Notes under the pieces: generated by a model
What the model saw: the letters and a program-made list of their open reading frames with translations, nothing else
Told to the model about the DNA's origin: nothing
Databases searched by the model: none
Program-made: the position numbers and the translations under genes
From: Siphonodentalium dalli
Lineage: Eukaryota; Mollusca; Scaphopoda; Gadilida; Siphonodentaliidae
NCBI GenBank assembly: GCA_032622095.1
Contig: CP136064.1
Coordinates: 138,895,954-138,959,953, forward strand
Length of the DNA stretch: 64,000 bases
Direction of reading: 5' to 3'
Shown here: piece after piece, positions 11,521 to 21,768 of the stretch
Position numbering within the stretch: the first letter of the stretch is position 1
Layout: the number at the start of each line of letters is the position of its first letter

Positions 11521-13316
11521 TGAGCCCTCATGTCTTATGTGTGGTAAAAATCAATGAAATCACACACCATGGGTCCCCTGGGCTTGAGCACAGAGCCTGA
11601 ATGCAACCATCTTTGTCAATTTAGGCAATATTCTTGCTAAAGAGGTGACCATTTCATGTTGGAACTCATCAAATGGAATGAAAATGGCTAAACAGACACT
11701 TAGTGAGCCCTAAAATCTCTGATTCATGGCAATGAAAGCATCTTATAGTGCCTTTGTTGGCCACAATTCTCTCAGAAAAGGTGTAATTTGCATATTTGAC
11801 CCTTCATGTGTGGTAAAAATCAATGAAATCACACACCATGGGTCCCCTGGGCTTGAGCACAGAGCCTGAATGCAACCATCTTTGTCAATTTAGGCAATAT
11901 TCTTGCTAAAGAGGTGATCATTTCATGTTGGAACTCATCAAATGTGATGAAAATGGCTAAACAGACACTTAGTGAGCCCTAAAATCTCTGATTCATGGCA
12001 ATGGAAGCATCTTATAGGGCCATTGTTGGCCACAATTCTCTCAGAAAAGGTGTAATTTGCATATTTGACCCTTCATGTGTGGTAAAAATCAATGAAATCA
12101 CACACCATGGGTCCCCTGGGCTTGAGCACAGAGCCTGAATGCAACCATCTTTGTCAATTTAGGCAATATTCTTGCTAAAGAGGTGATCATTTCATGTTGG
12201 AACTCATCAAATGGAATGAAAATGGCTAAACAGACACTTAGTGAGCCCTAAAATCTCTGATTCATGGCAATGAAAGCATCTTATAGTGCCTTTGTTGGCC
12301 ACAATTCTCTCAGAAAAGGTGTAATTTGCATATTTGACCCTTCACGTGTGGTAAAAATCAATGAAATCACACACCATGGGTCCCCTGGGCTTGAGCACAG
12401 AGCCTGAATGCAACCATCTTTGTCAATTTAGGCAATATTCTTGCTAAATAGGTGATCATTTCATGTTGGAACTCATCAAATGTGATGAAAATGGCTAAAC
12501 AGACACTTAGTGAGCCCTAAAATCTCTGATTCATGGCAATGGAAGCATCTTATAGTGCCTTTGTTGGCCACAATTCTCTCAGAAAAGGTGTAATTTGCAT
12601 ATTTGACCCTTCATGTGTGGTAAAAATCAATGAAATCACACACCATGGGTCCCCTGGGCTTGAGCACAGAGCCTGAATGCAACCATCTTTGTCAATTTAG
12701 GCAATATTCTTGCTAAAGAGGTGATCATTTCATGTTGGAACTCATCAAATGGAATGAAAATGGCTAAACAGACACTTAGTGAGCCCTAAAATCTCTGATT
12801 CATGGCAATGAAAGCATCTTATAGTGCCTTTGTTGGCCACAATTCTCTCAGAAAAGGTGTAATTTGCATATTTGACCCTTCATGTGTGGTAAAAATCAAT
12901 GAAATCACACACCATGGGTCCCCTGGGCTTGAGCACAGAGCCTGAATGCAACCATCTTTGTCAATTTAGGCGATATTCTTGCTAAAGAGGTGATCATTTC
13001 ATGTTGGAACTCATCAAATGTGATGAAAATGGCTAAACAGACACTTAGTGAGCCCTAAAATCTCTGATTCATGGCAATGAAAGCATCTTATAGTGCCTTT
13101 GTTGGCCACAATTCTCTCAGAAAAGGTGTAATTTGCATATTTGACCCTTCATGTGTGGTAAAAATCAATGAAATCACACACCATGGGTCCCCTGGGCTTG
13201 AGCACAGAGCCTGAATGCAACCATCTTTGTCAATTTAGGCAATATTCTTGCTAAAGAGGTGATCATTTCATGTTGGAACTCATCAAATGGGATGAAAATG
13301 AATGTGTAAATTGCAC
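11521..13316 (+). repeat. 269-bp satellite with 538-bp dimeric order
   Basis: About 6.7 nearly identical tandem monomers. GTGGTAAAAATCAATGAAA recurs at 11541, 11810, 12079 and 12348, so the period is exactly 269 bp. Successive monomers alternate between AAATGGAATGAAAATGG and AAATGTGATGAAAATGG, giving a two-monomer higher-order unit. The last unit decays after 13290 into a diverged copy (to about 13400). The very low divergence implies recent amplification. Confidence 0.95.
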
Positions 13317-15385
13317 ATTTGACCCTTTATTTGTGCTAACAGGGACTGAAATCACACCCCCATGGGATCCCAAGATGACATGGTGTAACCATGATTGAGT
13401 TACATATATTTATATATTAGATTATGGAAACACATATTACAGTCTTCAATCTTCTGAATCGTGTAAATTTCTTGAATGTAACACATCTTGTCAGTGCACC
13501 TGGAAGAATAATAGAGATAGGTGATTAGATACATATTATGCCCCAATTCTCCAATGGATTCCATGGTGTGGCAGGCACGCCATGGCTCAATATTGTGATT
13601 CATAAGATGGCATGGAAGACTAAAGCCCCGCATCGTGTATTGTGTTATGCAGAGGGAGAGATGAGATCTAACTGCCTCTAACAGCAGGTGCGTCGATTCA
13701 TGTAGCGCGTCTGCAGTCGTCTGGATTGATCATTTTTTATTGGATTTCGATTCTAGTATATAGCAGTAAAACCTCTTCTCGAATTTCTATTTCGCTTACG
13801 CCATAAGATGCTATGTAAAATTTTGAACAAAACGATACTTTACTCGACGAAATTCGTCCAGAAATAAAAAAAGTTCAATCAAATGGAAAGTTTGTTTACA
13901 TTTAGCAAAGTTCTCCGCCCAGAGGGTCATTACTTTTCCCCGAACTTTTCTGTCGATATTTTAACAAAATTTCAAACGAACGGTAAGACCGCAAAATTTT
14001 ATTTTGCTGGAAAGATGGTTGAAAGCTGACCCCAGGTTAGTAATCGGTTTGGCGGAACTCCTATTAGTTTGCGAACTAGCCGGACTTAAAGTCAGGGTCA
14101 CGTGGTGTCACCAAGCTTCCACGCGAAGGACAATAATCCAATTATCTCCACTTCTATTGGGCCGATTCGCATGATATTTCTTTCTAAGAACTCGTATTGT
14201 GAAGGCGCACATGTTGCGTGCGATTTCCGCATGGATGACATTCGGGCAGTCAATAAAAGGTGTAACCGATGGCGCCAAGGTCACATACGCGCGTGTGAAG
14301 TCGGGGTTTCTCGCTCGTTCTCCAATGGATTCTAATAAAATTGGGAGCGAATACTCGCATTGGTCAGCGAAACACATTGTTGATTATGTACATTCTATTG
14401 ACGTTCCAGTGGCTGCAATCAGTTCATAACTTCATCCAGCACATTCATTGCATCTTAATAATACAAAAAACACCCTCACGGACACAGTACTAGAGTGCTA
14501 GAGTGCTATTACGCCCTTATCGAGGTAAATTGTCCTGCGTTTTAGTCAGGAGGCAGATCAGAGAAAATGTGGCTAGAACAATTTTTGCTAAACATTTTTA
14601 GTACCATATGCCAACAATATTAATAATGTCCTATGGGATACTCCGATAAATAAAATAATTGTTGGCAATTTTCTAGTCACCTCTGTCAAGGTCAAAGGTC
14701 AAGGTCAAATTAGATATGCCAAATTTGCAAAAATTGGAATAAAAAAATGTTTTTAGAACATTTTCGAGTGAAAGTGCTTAGACCGCCAGAAACTTTGTGT
14801 CCACATTAATGTTTCCCTCCCCATTCCTCTCATGTTGATTGGGTTGTCAAATGTGTTGCCCATAACAACAGTTGCTATGCAATTAAATTACCCTAGCAAC
14901 GAGACCAAATTCTAACTTTAACTGTTTTATTTTTATGCCAAATATACCAAACTTTGCATATTGTTCACAATTTAATTGTTACTTGGCATATATATATTGA
15001 CAAAATACATTCTCTTTTCCTCTCTTAGTTATATACCTTGGACTAATAACTGTTCTGTTGCATTTTCCCTATTTTTACTATTATTTTCGTGAAAACACGT
15101 GAACTCCAAATAACTTTCAAAATTATTTTATTCAACAACTCGGAACGCGAATACATGCATCCATGCATATAATGCTGTTATAATTGATGAAATAAGTTAG
15201 CTTTTTGAACATGGAATATTCATAATGTTAAAACTAATATCAATTAACCCGAACTAACGGAACTATGAACCACAAGGGCTTGTAACTTGGCTCCCTCCCA
15301 ATATGCGTCACCCCTATATAAACACATATCGGCTCCCTTACATATGTCGAGTAATATTATAATATACTGAGACTAAACTGTTTAG
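13317..15385. other. No gene identified; diverged repeat remnants
   Basis: There is a diverged 269-bp-type fragment at the left, a GGTCAAGGTCAAAGGTCAAGG-like SINE/RTE trace near 14690, and otherwise AT-rich sequence. Open frames at 14102-14429 overlap on both strands and have no recognisable domain. Confidence 0.4.
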
Positions 15386-15417
15386 TATGGAACGCCATAG
15401 CTGCCTTATATTGTCGA

Positions 15418-15735
15418 TTGTCATTAGATGCAGATACTTTGTCATTAGATGCAGATACTTTGTCATTATATTCAGATAGTTTGTCATTATATGTAGATAC
15501 TTTGTCTTTATATGCAGATACCCTGTCATTATATGTAGATAATTTGTCTTTATATGCAGACACTTTGTCATTATATGCAGATACTTTGTCATTATATGCA
15601 GATACTTTGTCATTATATGTAGATACTTTGTCATTATATGCAGATATTTTGTCTTTCTATGCAGATACTTTGTCATTATATGCAGATACTTTGTCATTAT
15701 ATGCGGATTCTTTTCATTATACGTTCGTTCCATGA
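15418..15735 (+). repeat. 21-bp minisatellite, left arm
   Basis: About 14 copies of GCAGATACTTTGTCATTATA plus one base. The period is divisible by three, so the array is open in several frames and would encode repeated SLYADTL. I treat that as a by-product of the repeat and not as a protein. Confidence 0.9.
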
Positions 15736-17153
15736 TATTATATGTTGTGTCCATTTTGCGGAACCAAGACTGAAGACAAACGGAACCGATCTCATTCCAG
15801 GTGGCTGACTGAAATTAAAGTTCACCATTTATTGTTATCACTATTTGCCTAATGTGTATATTTATCAGGCGATAAGATTATTATGCGAATCATATTAGTT
15901 CAGTTTTGTGTCAATTATGATATACGTGAAATTTTCTGCACGTGGTCCGTTCCGTGACGCGCTCCACTTTTTTATTGCAACTTAATGTTCCGGAAAAAAT
16001 GCGCTTAAAATCTGAAATCAGTTAGCCCATCCAAGTTTAGCTTTTTAGCTCGCCCGCGTGTATACTGGTGGCCAAATATTAGAAAGACGTGGGCCGATGA
16101 GCGTTTTATAAATAGAAAATTGTTTTTTTCCGGTTTATTTATTTAAAAGTCGAACTGCGCAATCACCGGTCACCGGTAAAAGGTGTACTTGGGAATTTCA
16201 ATTTCGTTTATTGTCCTTTACATTATTATGTCAATAATCTTGATTTTTGGTTTGTGACAAGCTATGTCAATTACCAATAATAGAAATTTAAAAGATAATT
16301 TGTAAGTCTTATATTTCAACTTTTATAGATATTTTCGTTCTGCAGCCCACTGATGGTTGTGCATGGTTGGAGACGGCCGAGTCGGCCGCCGGTTCGTTAA
16401 TTAGGTGCTGGTTGTTATTGTTATTTTGAGTTGGTCATTCGCGAAACCAATATATTTTATATTCTATAATTAAAATCATGGGTATAAAATATATGATCTT
16501 GTTTATGGATATTGTAGGAAGTCTAATCTGGCCGTGTCAAATTGAGCTATAGCGATGGGATTTCTCGCAGGACAACACATTTCGGGTTTTCGTGGGGTGT
16601 GTATCCGCTGGATGTCTTATAGTTGCAGTATGTAACAATTATGACCGCGTTAATTGCTTTCGATATTTAGGTATGAACAATGGCTGGACCATGCACTCTT
16701 GGCGGGAACACAATACCTCCGATTTTTGATCCGCATTTAGAAGCTTTCTGGTGAGGTGAATGAGACAACTGCAGTAATAAACCGTAGATGTTTGTAATAA
16801 TTCGAAGGATTAGTTGTTTTAACGGAATTATGAGGCGGTGAATTCATGTAACCAATATATTTTATATTATAATTTATATTTATGGCTAATAATATGATCT
16901 TGAGGGCGTTACCATTTCTGATTATGGTTTTCTTGTTAAGAATATCTTTCACGTCGTACATAAACGCGTAAAAAAGAAACCTACATCATCTGAAATCGTA
17001 CAAAAGCAGGAATGAACATGTGTTCTTGAAACGGAAATTTCACGGAAAAACTATAAATTTAATAATAGTTTTCTTTTCGCTTATGAAGAAAAAAATAACA
17101 GATATTTGCACAAAAAGCAAGGTATGCCTACCTGCATACAAATACATAATTAT

Positions 17154-17371
17154 ATCGACAAAGTATCTGCATATATTAACAAAGTATCTGCATATAAAGA
17201 CAAAGTATCTGCATATAAAGACAAAGTATCTACATATAAAGACAAAGTATCTACATATAATGACAAAGTATCTACATATAATGACAAATTATCTGCATAT
17301 AATGACAAAATATCTGCATATATTGACAAAGTATCTACATATATTGACAACGTATCGGCATATAAAGACAA
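17154..17371 (-). repeat. 21-bp minisatellite, right arm (inverted)
   Basis: About 10 copies of the same 21-bp unit in reverse orientation, with word GACAAAGTATCTGCATATAA. With the left array it forms the subterminal inverted repeats of the element at 15386-17403. Confidence 0.9.
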
Positions 17372-17409
17372 TCAGCAATATAAGGCAGCTATGGCGTTCC
17401 ATAGTTTAG

Positions 17410-17910
17410 TAGTGAAACACCATGCTCATGTATATCAATGTTCAGTAGGTCTACTATAAGACTCATGCACGTTCAATTTACGAGACGGTCATAATATAAG
17501 TAATGTATTACAATCGACAATATTACCCAGACAAATGTGTTTACGATCCATTTTGTTAATAGGCCTTATATAACAGTTTATCGTATCTTCACATATTTTT
17601 AATAAAAATGACCTATATACAGACAATTGACGTTAATTTCAGTGGCAATTATAATGTATTTACTATTTGCATATATAGTTTACTAGTATTCATCCCTGGA
17701 TTCAGTCGTACATTTAATATGCCAATAAGAGCATGTATAATAATAATTTGTGGGTCGATAGTCCGAAAGTCATGGTTGTATGTTGAAGGAACAGAAGCAG
17801 GGGTGAAATATATCTTCCTGCTTGAAAGCGGAATGTTCCCTCAATATGATAGCGACTATAGCTTACTTTCATAAATAAATGGAAATTCCGGCTCATTTCC
17901 GATTTTAGCA
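17410..17910. other. No gene seen
   Basis: AT-rich sequence. The 88-codon frame at 17608-17874 has an ATG but no recognisable domain and no supporting context. Confidence 0.4.
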
Positions 17911-18383
17911 TAAACTAGCAGGGTTACCCGGCGTTGCCCAGGTTAAAGTGATGTGAAATCATCTGCATGATGTGGATATTTGGTGGGAATAGAGAATACT
18001 CTTGCTCAAAGTGTTACACGTATTCTCATCAATTTTATATTCAAATAGCATCACAAAACATGATTCTTGCTCATAGAATATTATTAGTGGCTCACGTTGT
18101 CGATTGTCATTTTTTTATCGCGATTAATCCGTTCCACCAATAAAGAGGTATTTATTTATTTACAACTGCGTGTAGTTTAGACGTTATAAGATGAAACATA
18201 AATATCATAAACACATTAGCCAGCAAAAATAAAAGACGACAACATCATTTTACATATAGAGATGTATCTATCAATCTAGTGCGTTAGACTAAGATTTTGG
18301 GGACACCTGGCTATCATATCAACACGAAGATACTGAATGGAACAGACAATTTTGTTATAATATATGTATATTAGCCAATTTAA
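17911..18383 (+). repeat. 473-bp direct repeat, copy 1
   Basis: Nearly identical to 18881-19354 (one indel and a few substitutions seen by eye). It begins TAAACTAGCAGGGTTACCCG, with a small ACCCGGCGTTGCCCAGGT foldback. ACTAGCAGGT-type heads also occur at about 35442, 62706 and 63541. The two copies are separated by 497 bp of unique sequence. The repeat lacks TG...CA termini, so it is not an ordinary LTR. Confidence 0.85.
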
Positions 18384-18880
18384 TATGCAATCATCTGACG
18401 GTTCGAGTTCTCTCAGTTGCAAGAAAATGTGTATCTCTTAAATGGAATGATAAATATACTGTTAATGCTTTCTTCTATGTATTGTTTGCTGGCTCATTAT
18501 ATGAATGTCCTCATTGCCAGTTCAGAAGATATAATTGTTCAAGTGACTTAAATGTGTCACCATTTGTCGAGATTGTGAAATTTGACTGCCAAAAACTACT
18601 TAAAACGATATGGAGATGGCCTGGCGGATGACCGGTGGTTATCGTCGAATGGCAATTTTATCAATGCTAATGCATCTCTTCTCGCCACCCATAACCCAAA
18701 CGGCACCAAATGTGATTTAATACACCGTATCATTAGAGAGAACGTGTATGAATTTGGTGGAAATTAGTGCTAAATATATTTGTATCAGGTTTGGTGCAAC
18801 TCCCCTCCTCATGCATGACTTTAACGACGCCAGTTTTGACACATTTAAACCACGTCCATTAGATTCACGGATGCATGATA

Positions 18881-19354
18881 TAAACTAGCAGGGTTACCCG
18901 GCGTTGCCCAGGTTAAAGTGATGTGAAATCATCTGCATGATGTGGATATTTGGTGGGAATAGAGAATACTCTTGCTCAAAGTGTTACACGTATTCTCATC
19001 AATTTTATATTCAAATAGCATCACAAAACATGATTCTTGCTCATAGAATATTATTAGTGGCTCACGTTGTCGATTGTCATTTTGTTTATCGCGATTAATC
19101 CGTTCCACCAATAAAGAGGTATTTATTTATTTACAACTGCGTGTAGTTTAGACGTTATAAGATGAAACATGAATATCATAAACACATTAGCCAGCAAAAA
19201 TAAAAGACGACAACATGATTTTACATATAGAGATGTATCTATCAATCTAGTGCGTTAGACTAAGATTTTGGGGACACCTGGCTATCATATCAACACGAAG
19301 ATACTGAATGGAACAGACAATTTTGTTATAATATATGTATATTAGCCAATTTAA
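18881..19354 (+). repeat. 474-bp direct repeat, copy 2
   Basis: Second copy of the repeat at 17911-18383. Its end directly abuts the start of the 42-bp minisatellite region. No target-site duplication is visible around the pair. Confidence 0.85.
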
Positions 19355-19374
19355 GTAAAATTGGGCTGAGGCGA

Positions 19375-20040
19375 AAAATTGCACATTACTCACGATTGCG
19401 CTGCATTGCACTAAATAGCAACGCATCCAAATTTCGCCTGTGTTGCATCTGCACTCAATCGCAATTGCGCTGCTACGCGGAGACATTGCGCTGCACTCAA
19501 GCGCAATTGCACTGCGACGCGGAGACATTGCGCTGCACTCAAGCGCAATTGCACTGCGACGCGGATACATTGCGCTGCACTCAAGCGCATTTGCACTGCG
19601 ATGCGGCGACATTTCGCTGCACTCAAGCGCAATTGCTCTGCGATGCGGAGACATTGCGCTGCACTCAGGCGCAATTGCACTGCGGTGGGATACATTGCTC
19701 TGCACTGAAGCGCAATTAAACTGCGATGCGGCGATATTTCGCTGCACTCAAGCGCAATTGCACTGTGACGCGGAGACATTGCGCTGCACTCAAGCGCAAT
19801 TGCACTGCGGATACATTGCGCTGCACTCAAGCGCAATTGCACTGCGACCGGCGACATTTCGCTGCGCTCAAGCGCAATTGCACTGCGACGCGGATACATT
19901 GCGCTGCACTCAAGCGCAATTGCACTTCGGTGCGGTTACATTGCGCTGCACCCAAGCGCAATTGCACTGCGAATTTGCAACGTTGCGCTGCACTCAAGCG
20001 CAATTGAACTGCGATACCCCGACACCGCGCTTCACTCAAT
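19375..20040 (+). repeat. 42-bp minisatellite
   Basis: About 14 copies of a 42-bp unit containing GCGCTGCACTCAAGCGCAAT and TGCACTGCGACGCGGAGACA. 42 bp equals 14 codons, so long open frames appear on both strands (for example 19440-20042 plus, 19411-19899 minus). Frames open on both strands with perfectly periodic products argue against a real protein. The unit includes the near-palindromes GCGCAATTGC and TGCGCTGCA. Confidence 0.9.
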
Positions 20041-20773
20041 GAACAAAGAAAACCAAACAGACCACACGTGTGTAGGGAGGGGGGGGGGTCCCATATTTAT
20101 TGTGTACATGTTGAATATAAAATGTATATGTGTTATGCATGTTACTGATTGATTTGTGTATTTGCATTCATTTGCGTACTGGCGACTAAAAAAGATCGAT
20201 AAACGCAGGAAATAGAAAAGGCTTATTAAAGACAAATATACATTAAATAAGCTGTTTCCGAATTTCTAACAAAAGCGATTATACGCGGTGCTAATAGAGC
20301 CTCTATAGATGTGTGTATGTGTATATTTCATGATGTCTAGTGTAGTGATGTGAAATCAGTGTCTTCAGCGGAGACAAAATGTGTCTGGATTCTGGCCCAC
20401 AAAACCAAATGACGCAAATGACGTCATGGACCATGTCATGACGTCTTCGCTGGTTTTATTCAGCTAACCAACGAAATTGGTCAAACGAAACTAATCTATA
20501 GGCCAAAATCACGTAGGAATTGTTCAGAAAAACTAAAGTTGTTAATTTTATAACCATCCCGTTGGTCCACTTCCGATTCTGTGTCACCGTTTCTTTTTGG
20601 GATATTATTGTTCCCATGATTCTATGCGAAAGCGAAGCGGAAGTCACGTGATTTTTAACCCATTTTTCTTGTCCGGATTTTCATCGCGTCGAAATGCTGT
20701 TTCATGGTATTGTAAAAATTAATGACGTCATTCACGCCTAAACTTGAAAAGCAACAACGCGCCTGCGGCGCGT
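20041..20773. other. No gene seen
   Basis: Contains a G tract (about 20079-20088) and otherwise ordinary sequence. The right edge has a GC-rich hairpin, AACGCGCC-TGC-GGCGCGTT (20757-20775 region), immediately before satellite resumes. Confidence 0.4.
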
Positions 20774-20865
20774 TGTGGTTGCTATTATCATATTTCGACA
20801 TATCACGATATTCACAAGTTCTGGATGACCCATATAACCAATATTTCGAACTGCGTGTGGTCCTT
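20774..20865 (-). repeat. Satellite fragment, minus orientation
   Basis: About 92 bp of a 175-bp-family monomer in minus orientation (GACATATCACGATATTCACA ... TTCGAACTGCGTGTGGTCC). It meets plus-orientation satellite across a 7-bp AT spacer at 20866-20872. Confidence 0.9.
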
Positions 20866-21768
20866 TAAAAATTACCACACGCAGTTCGAAATAGTGGTTA
20901 TATGGGTCATCCCGAACTTGTGAATATCGTGATAGGTCAAAATATTACTGTCATTTCGGCAAATTTCACAGTGCTAATACGCCCTTAATTGACAAATATA
21001 TGGATTGAAGTTGGACTACATTGACCGTTGTGTAATAAAAGGACCACACGCAGTTCGAGATATTGGTTATATGGGTCATTCCAAACTTGTGAATATCGTG
21101 ATAGGTCAAAATATGATAGTGATAGTCATTTCTGCCAATTATACAGTGCGGATACGCCCTTAATTGACAAATATATGGATTGAAGTTGGACTACATTGAC
21201 CGTTGTAAGAGAAAAGTACCACACGCAGTTTGAAATATTGGTTATATGGGTCATCCCGAACTTGTGAATATCGTGATATGTCAAAATATGATAGTTATAG
21301 TCATTTGAACCAATTATACAGTGCGGATACGCCCTTAATTGACAAATTCATGGGTTGAAGATGGACTACATTGACAGTGGTGTAATAAAAGTACGACACG
21401 CAGTTCGAAATAGTGGTTGTATGGTCATCCCGAACTTGTGAATATCGTGATAGGTCAAAATATTACTGTTATAGTCATTTGGGCAAATTTCACAGTGCGG
21501 ATACGCCCTTAATTGACAAATATATGGATGGAAGTTGGATTACATTCACCGTTGTGTAACAAAAGGACCACACGCAGTTCGAAATATTGGTTATATGGGT
21601 CATCCCGAACTTGTGAATATCGTGATAGGTCAAAATATTATAGTTATAGTCATTTGAACCAATTCTACAGTGCGGATGCGCCCTTAATTGACAAATTCAT
21701 CGATTGAGGATGGACTACATTGACAGTGGTGTAATAAAAGTAACACACGCAGTTCGAAATAGTGGTTA
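20866..21768 (+). repeat. 175-bp satellite array, plus orientation, segment 1
   Basis: About five monomers of the same family as 4616-9507, now in plus orientation (CACACGCAGTTCGAAAT ... TATATGGGTCATCCCGAAC). It is interrupted at 21768 by the CCCAGATAGCA element and resumes at 39814. Confidence 0.95.

Larger units (their letters stand above)
15386..17403. mobile_element. 2.0-kb TIR element with 21-bp subterminal arrays
   Basis: Starts TATGGAACGCCATAGCTGCC and ends with the inverse. The flanking 6-bp GTTTAG (15380-15385 and 17404-17409) is a perfect target-site duplication. Inside each TIR is an array of a 21-bp repeat, in inverted orientation relative to each other. The interior (15760-17050) has no recognisable transposase. 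It contains a repeated CCAATATATTTTATATT segment (about 16449 and 16850). This is a non-autonomous DNA transposon. The superfamily is not clear from the ends alone. Confidence 0.8.
9508..20773. other. 11.3-kb block interrupting the minus satellite array
   Basis: Satellite stops at 9507 in the middle of a monomer (AAATGACTATTA). It resumes in the same orientation and nearly the same phase at 20774 (CTATTATCATATTTCGAC). CTATTA is present at both edges and could be a 6-bp duplication, though this stretch is variable between monomers. Inside both edges is a CAACCACA(A)CGCG word, inverted (about 9531 and 20759-20771). The block contains SINE/RTE-like pieces, a 269-bp satellite, a 21-bp-repeat TIR element and a 42-bp minisatellite. 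Whether it entered as one unit is unproven. Confidence 0.4.

Noticed and set aside
11521-13316. CRISPR-like array
   Set aside because: The whole 269-bp unit repeats without unique spacers. The source is eukaryotic satellite DNA.
15418-15735. Repeated SLYADTL polypeptide as a gene
   Set aside because: It follows exactly from a 21-bp tandem repeat inside transposon TIRs, and is also open in other frames. There is no gene context.
15400-17375. CRISPR-like short repeats of 21 bp
   Set aside because: Contiguous repeats with no spacers; the two arrays are inverted relative to each other inside one transposon.
17911-19354. LTR retrotransposon
   Set aside because: No TG...CA ends, primer-binding site, polypurine tract, coding region or target duplication.
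19411-20042. 160-200 codon frames on both strands
   Set aside because: They are by-products of a 42-bp repeat that is free of stops in several frames.
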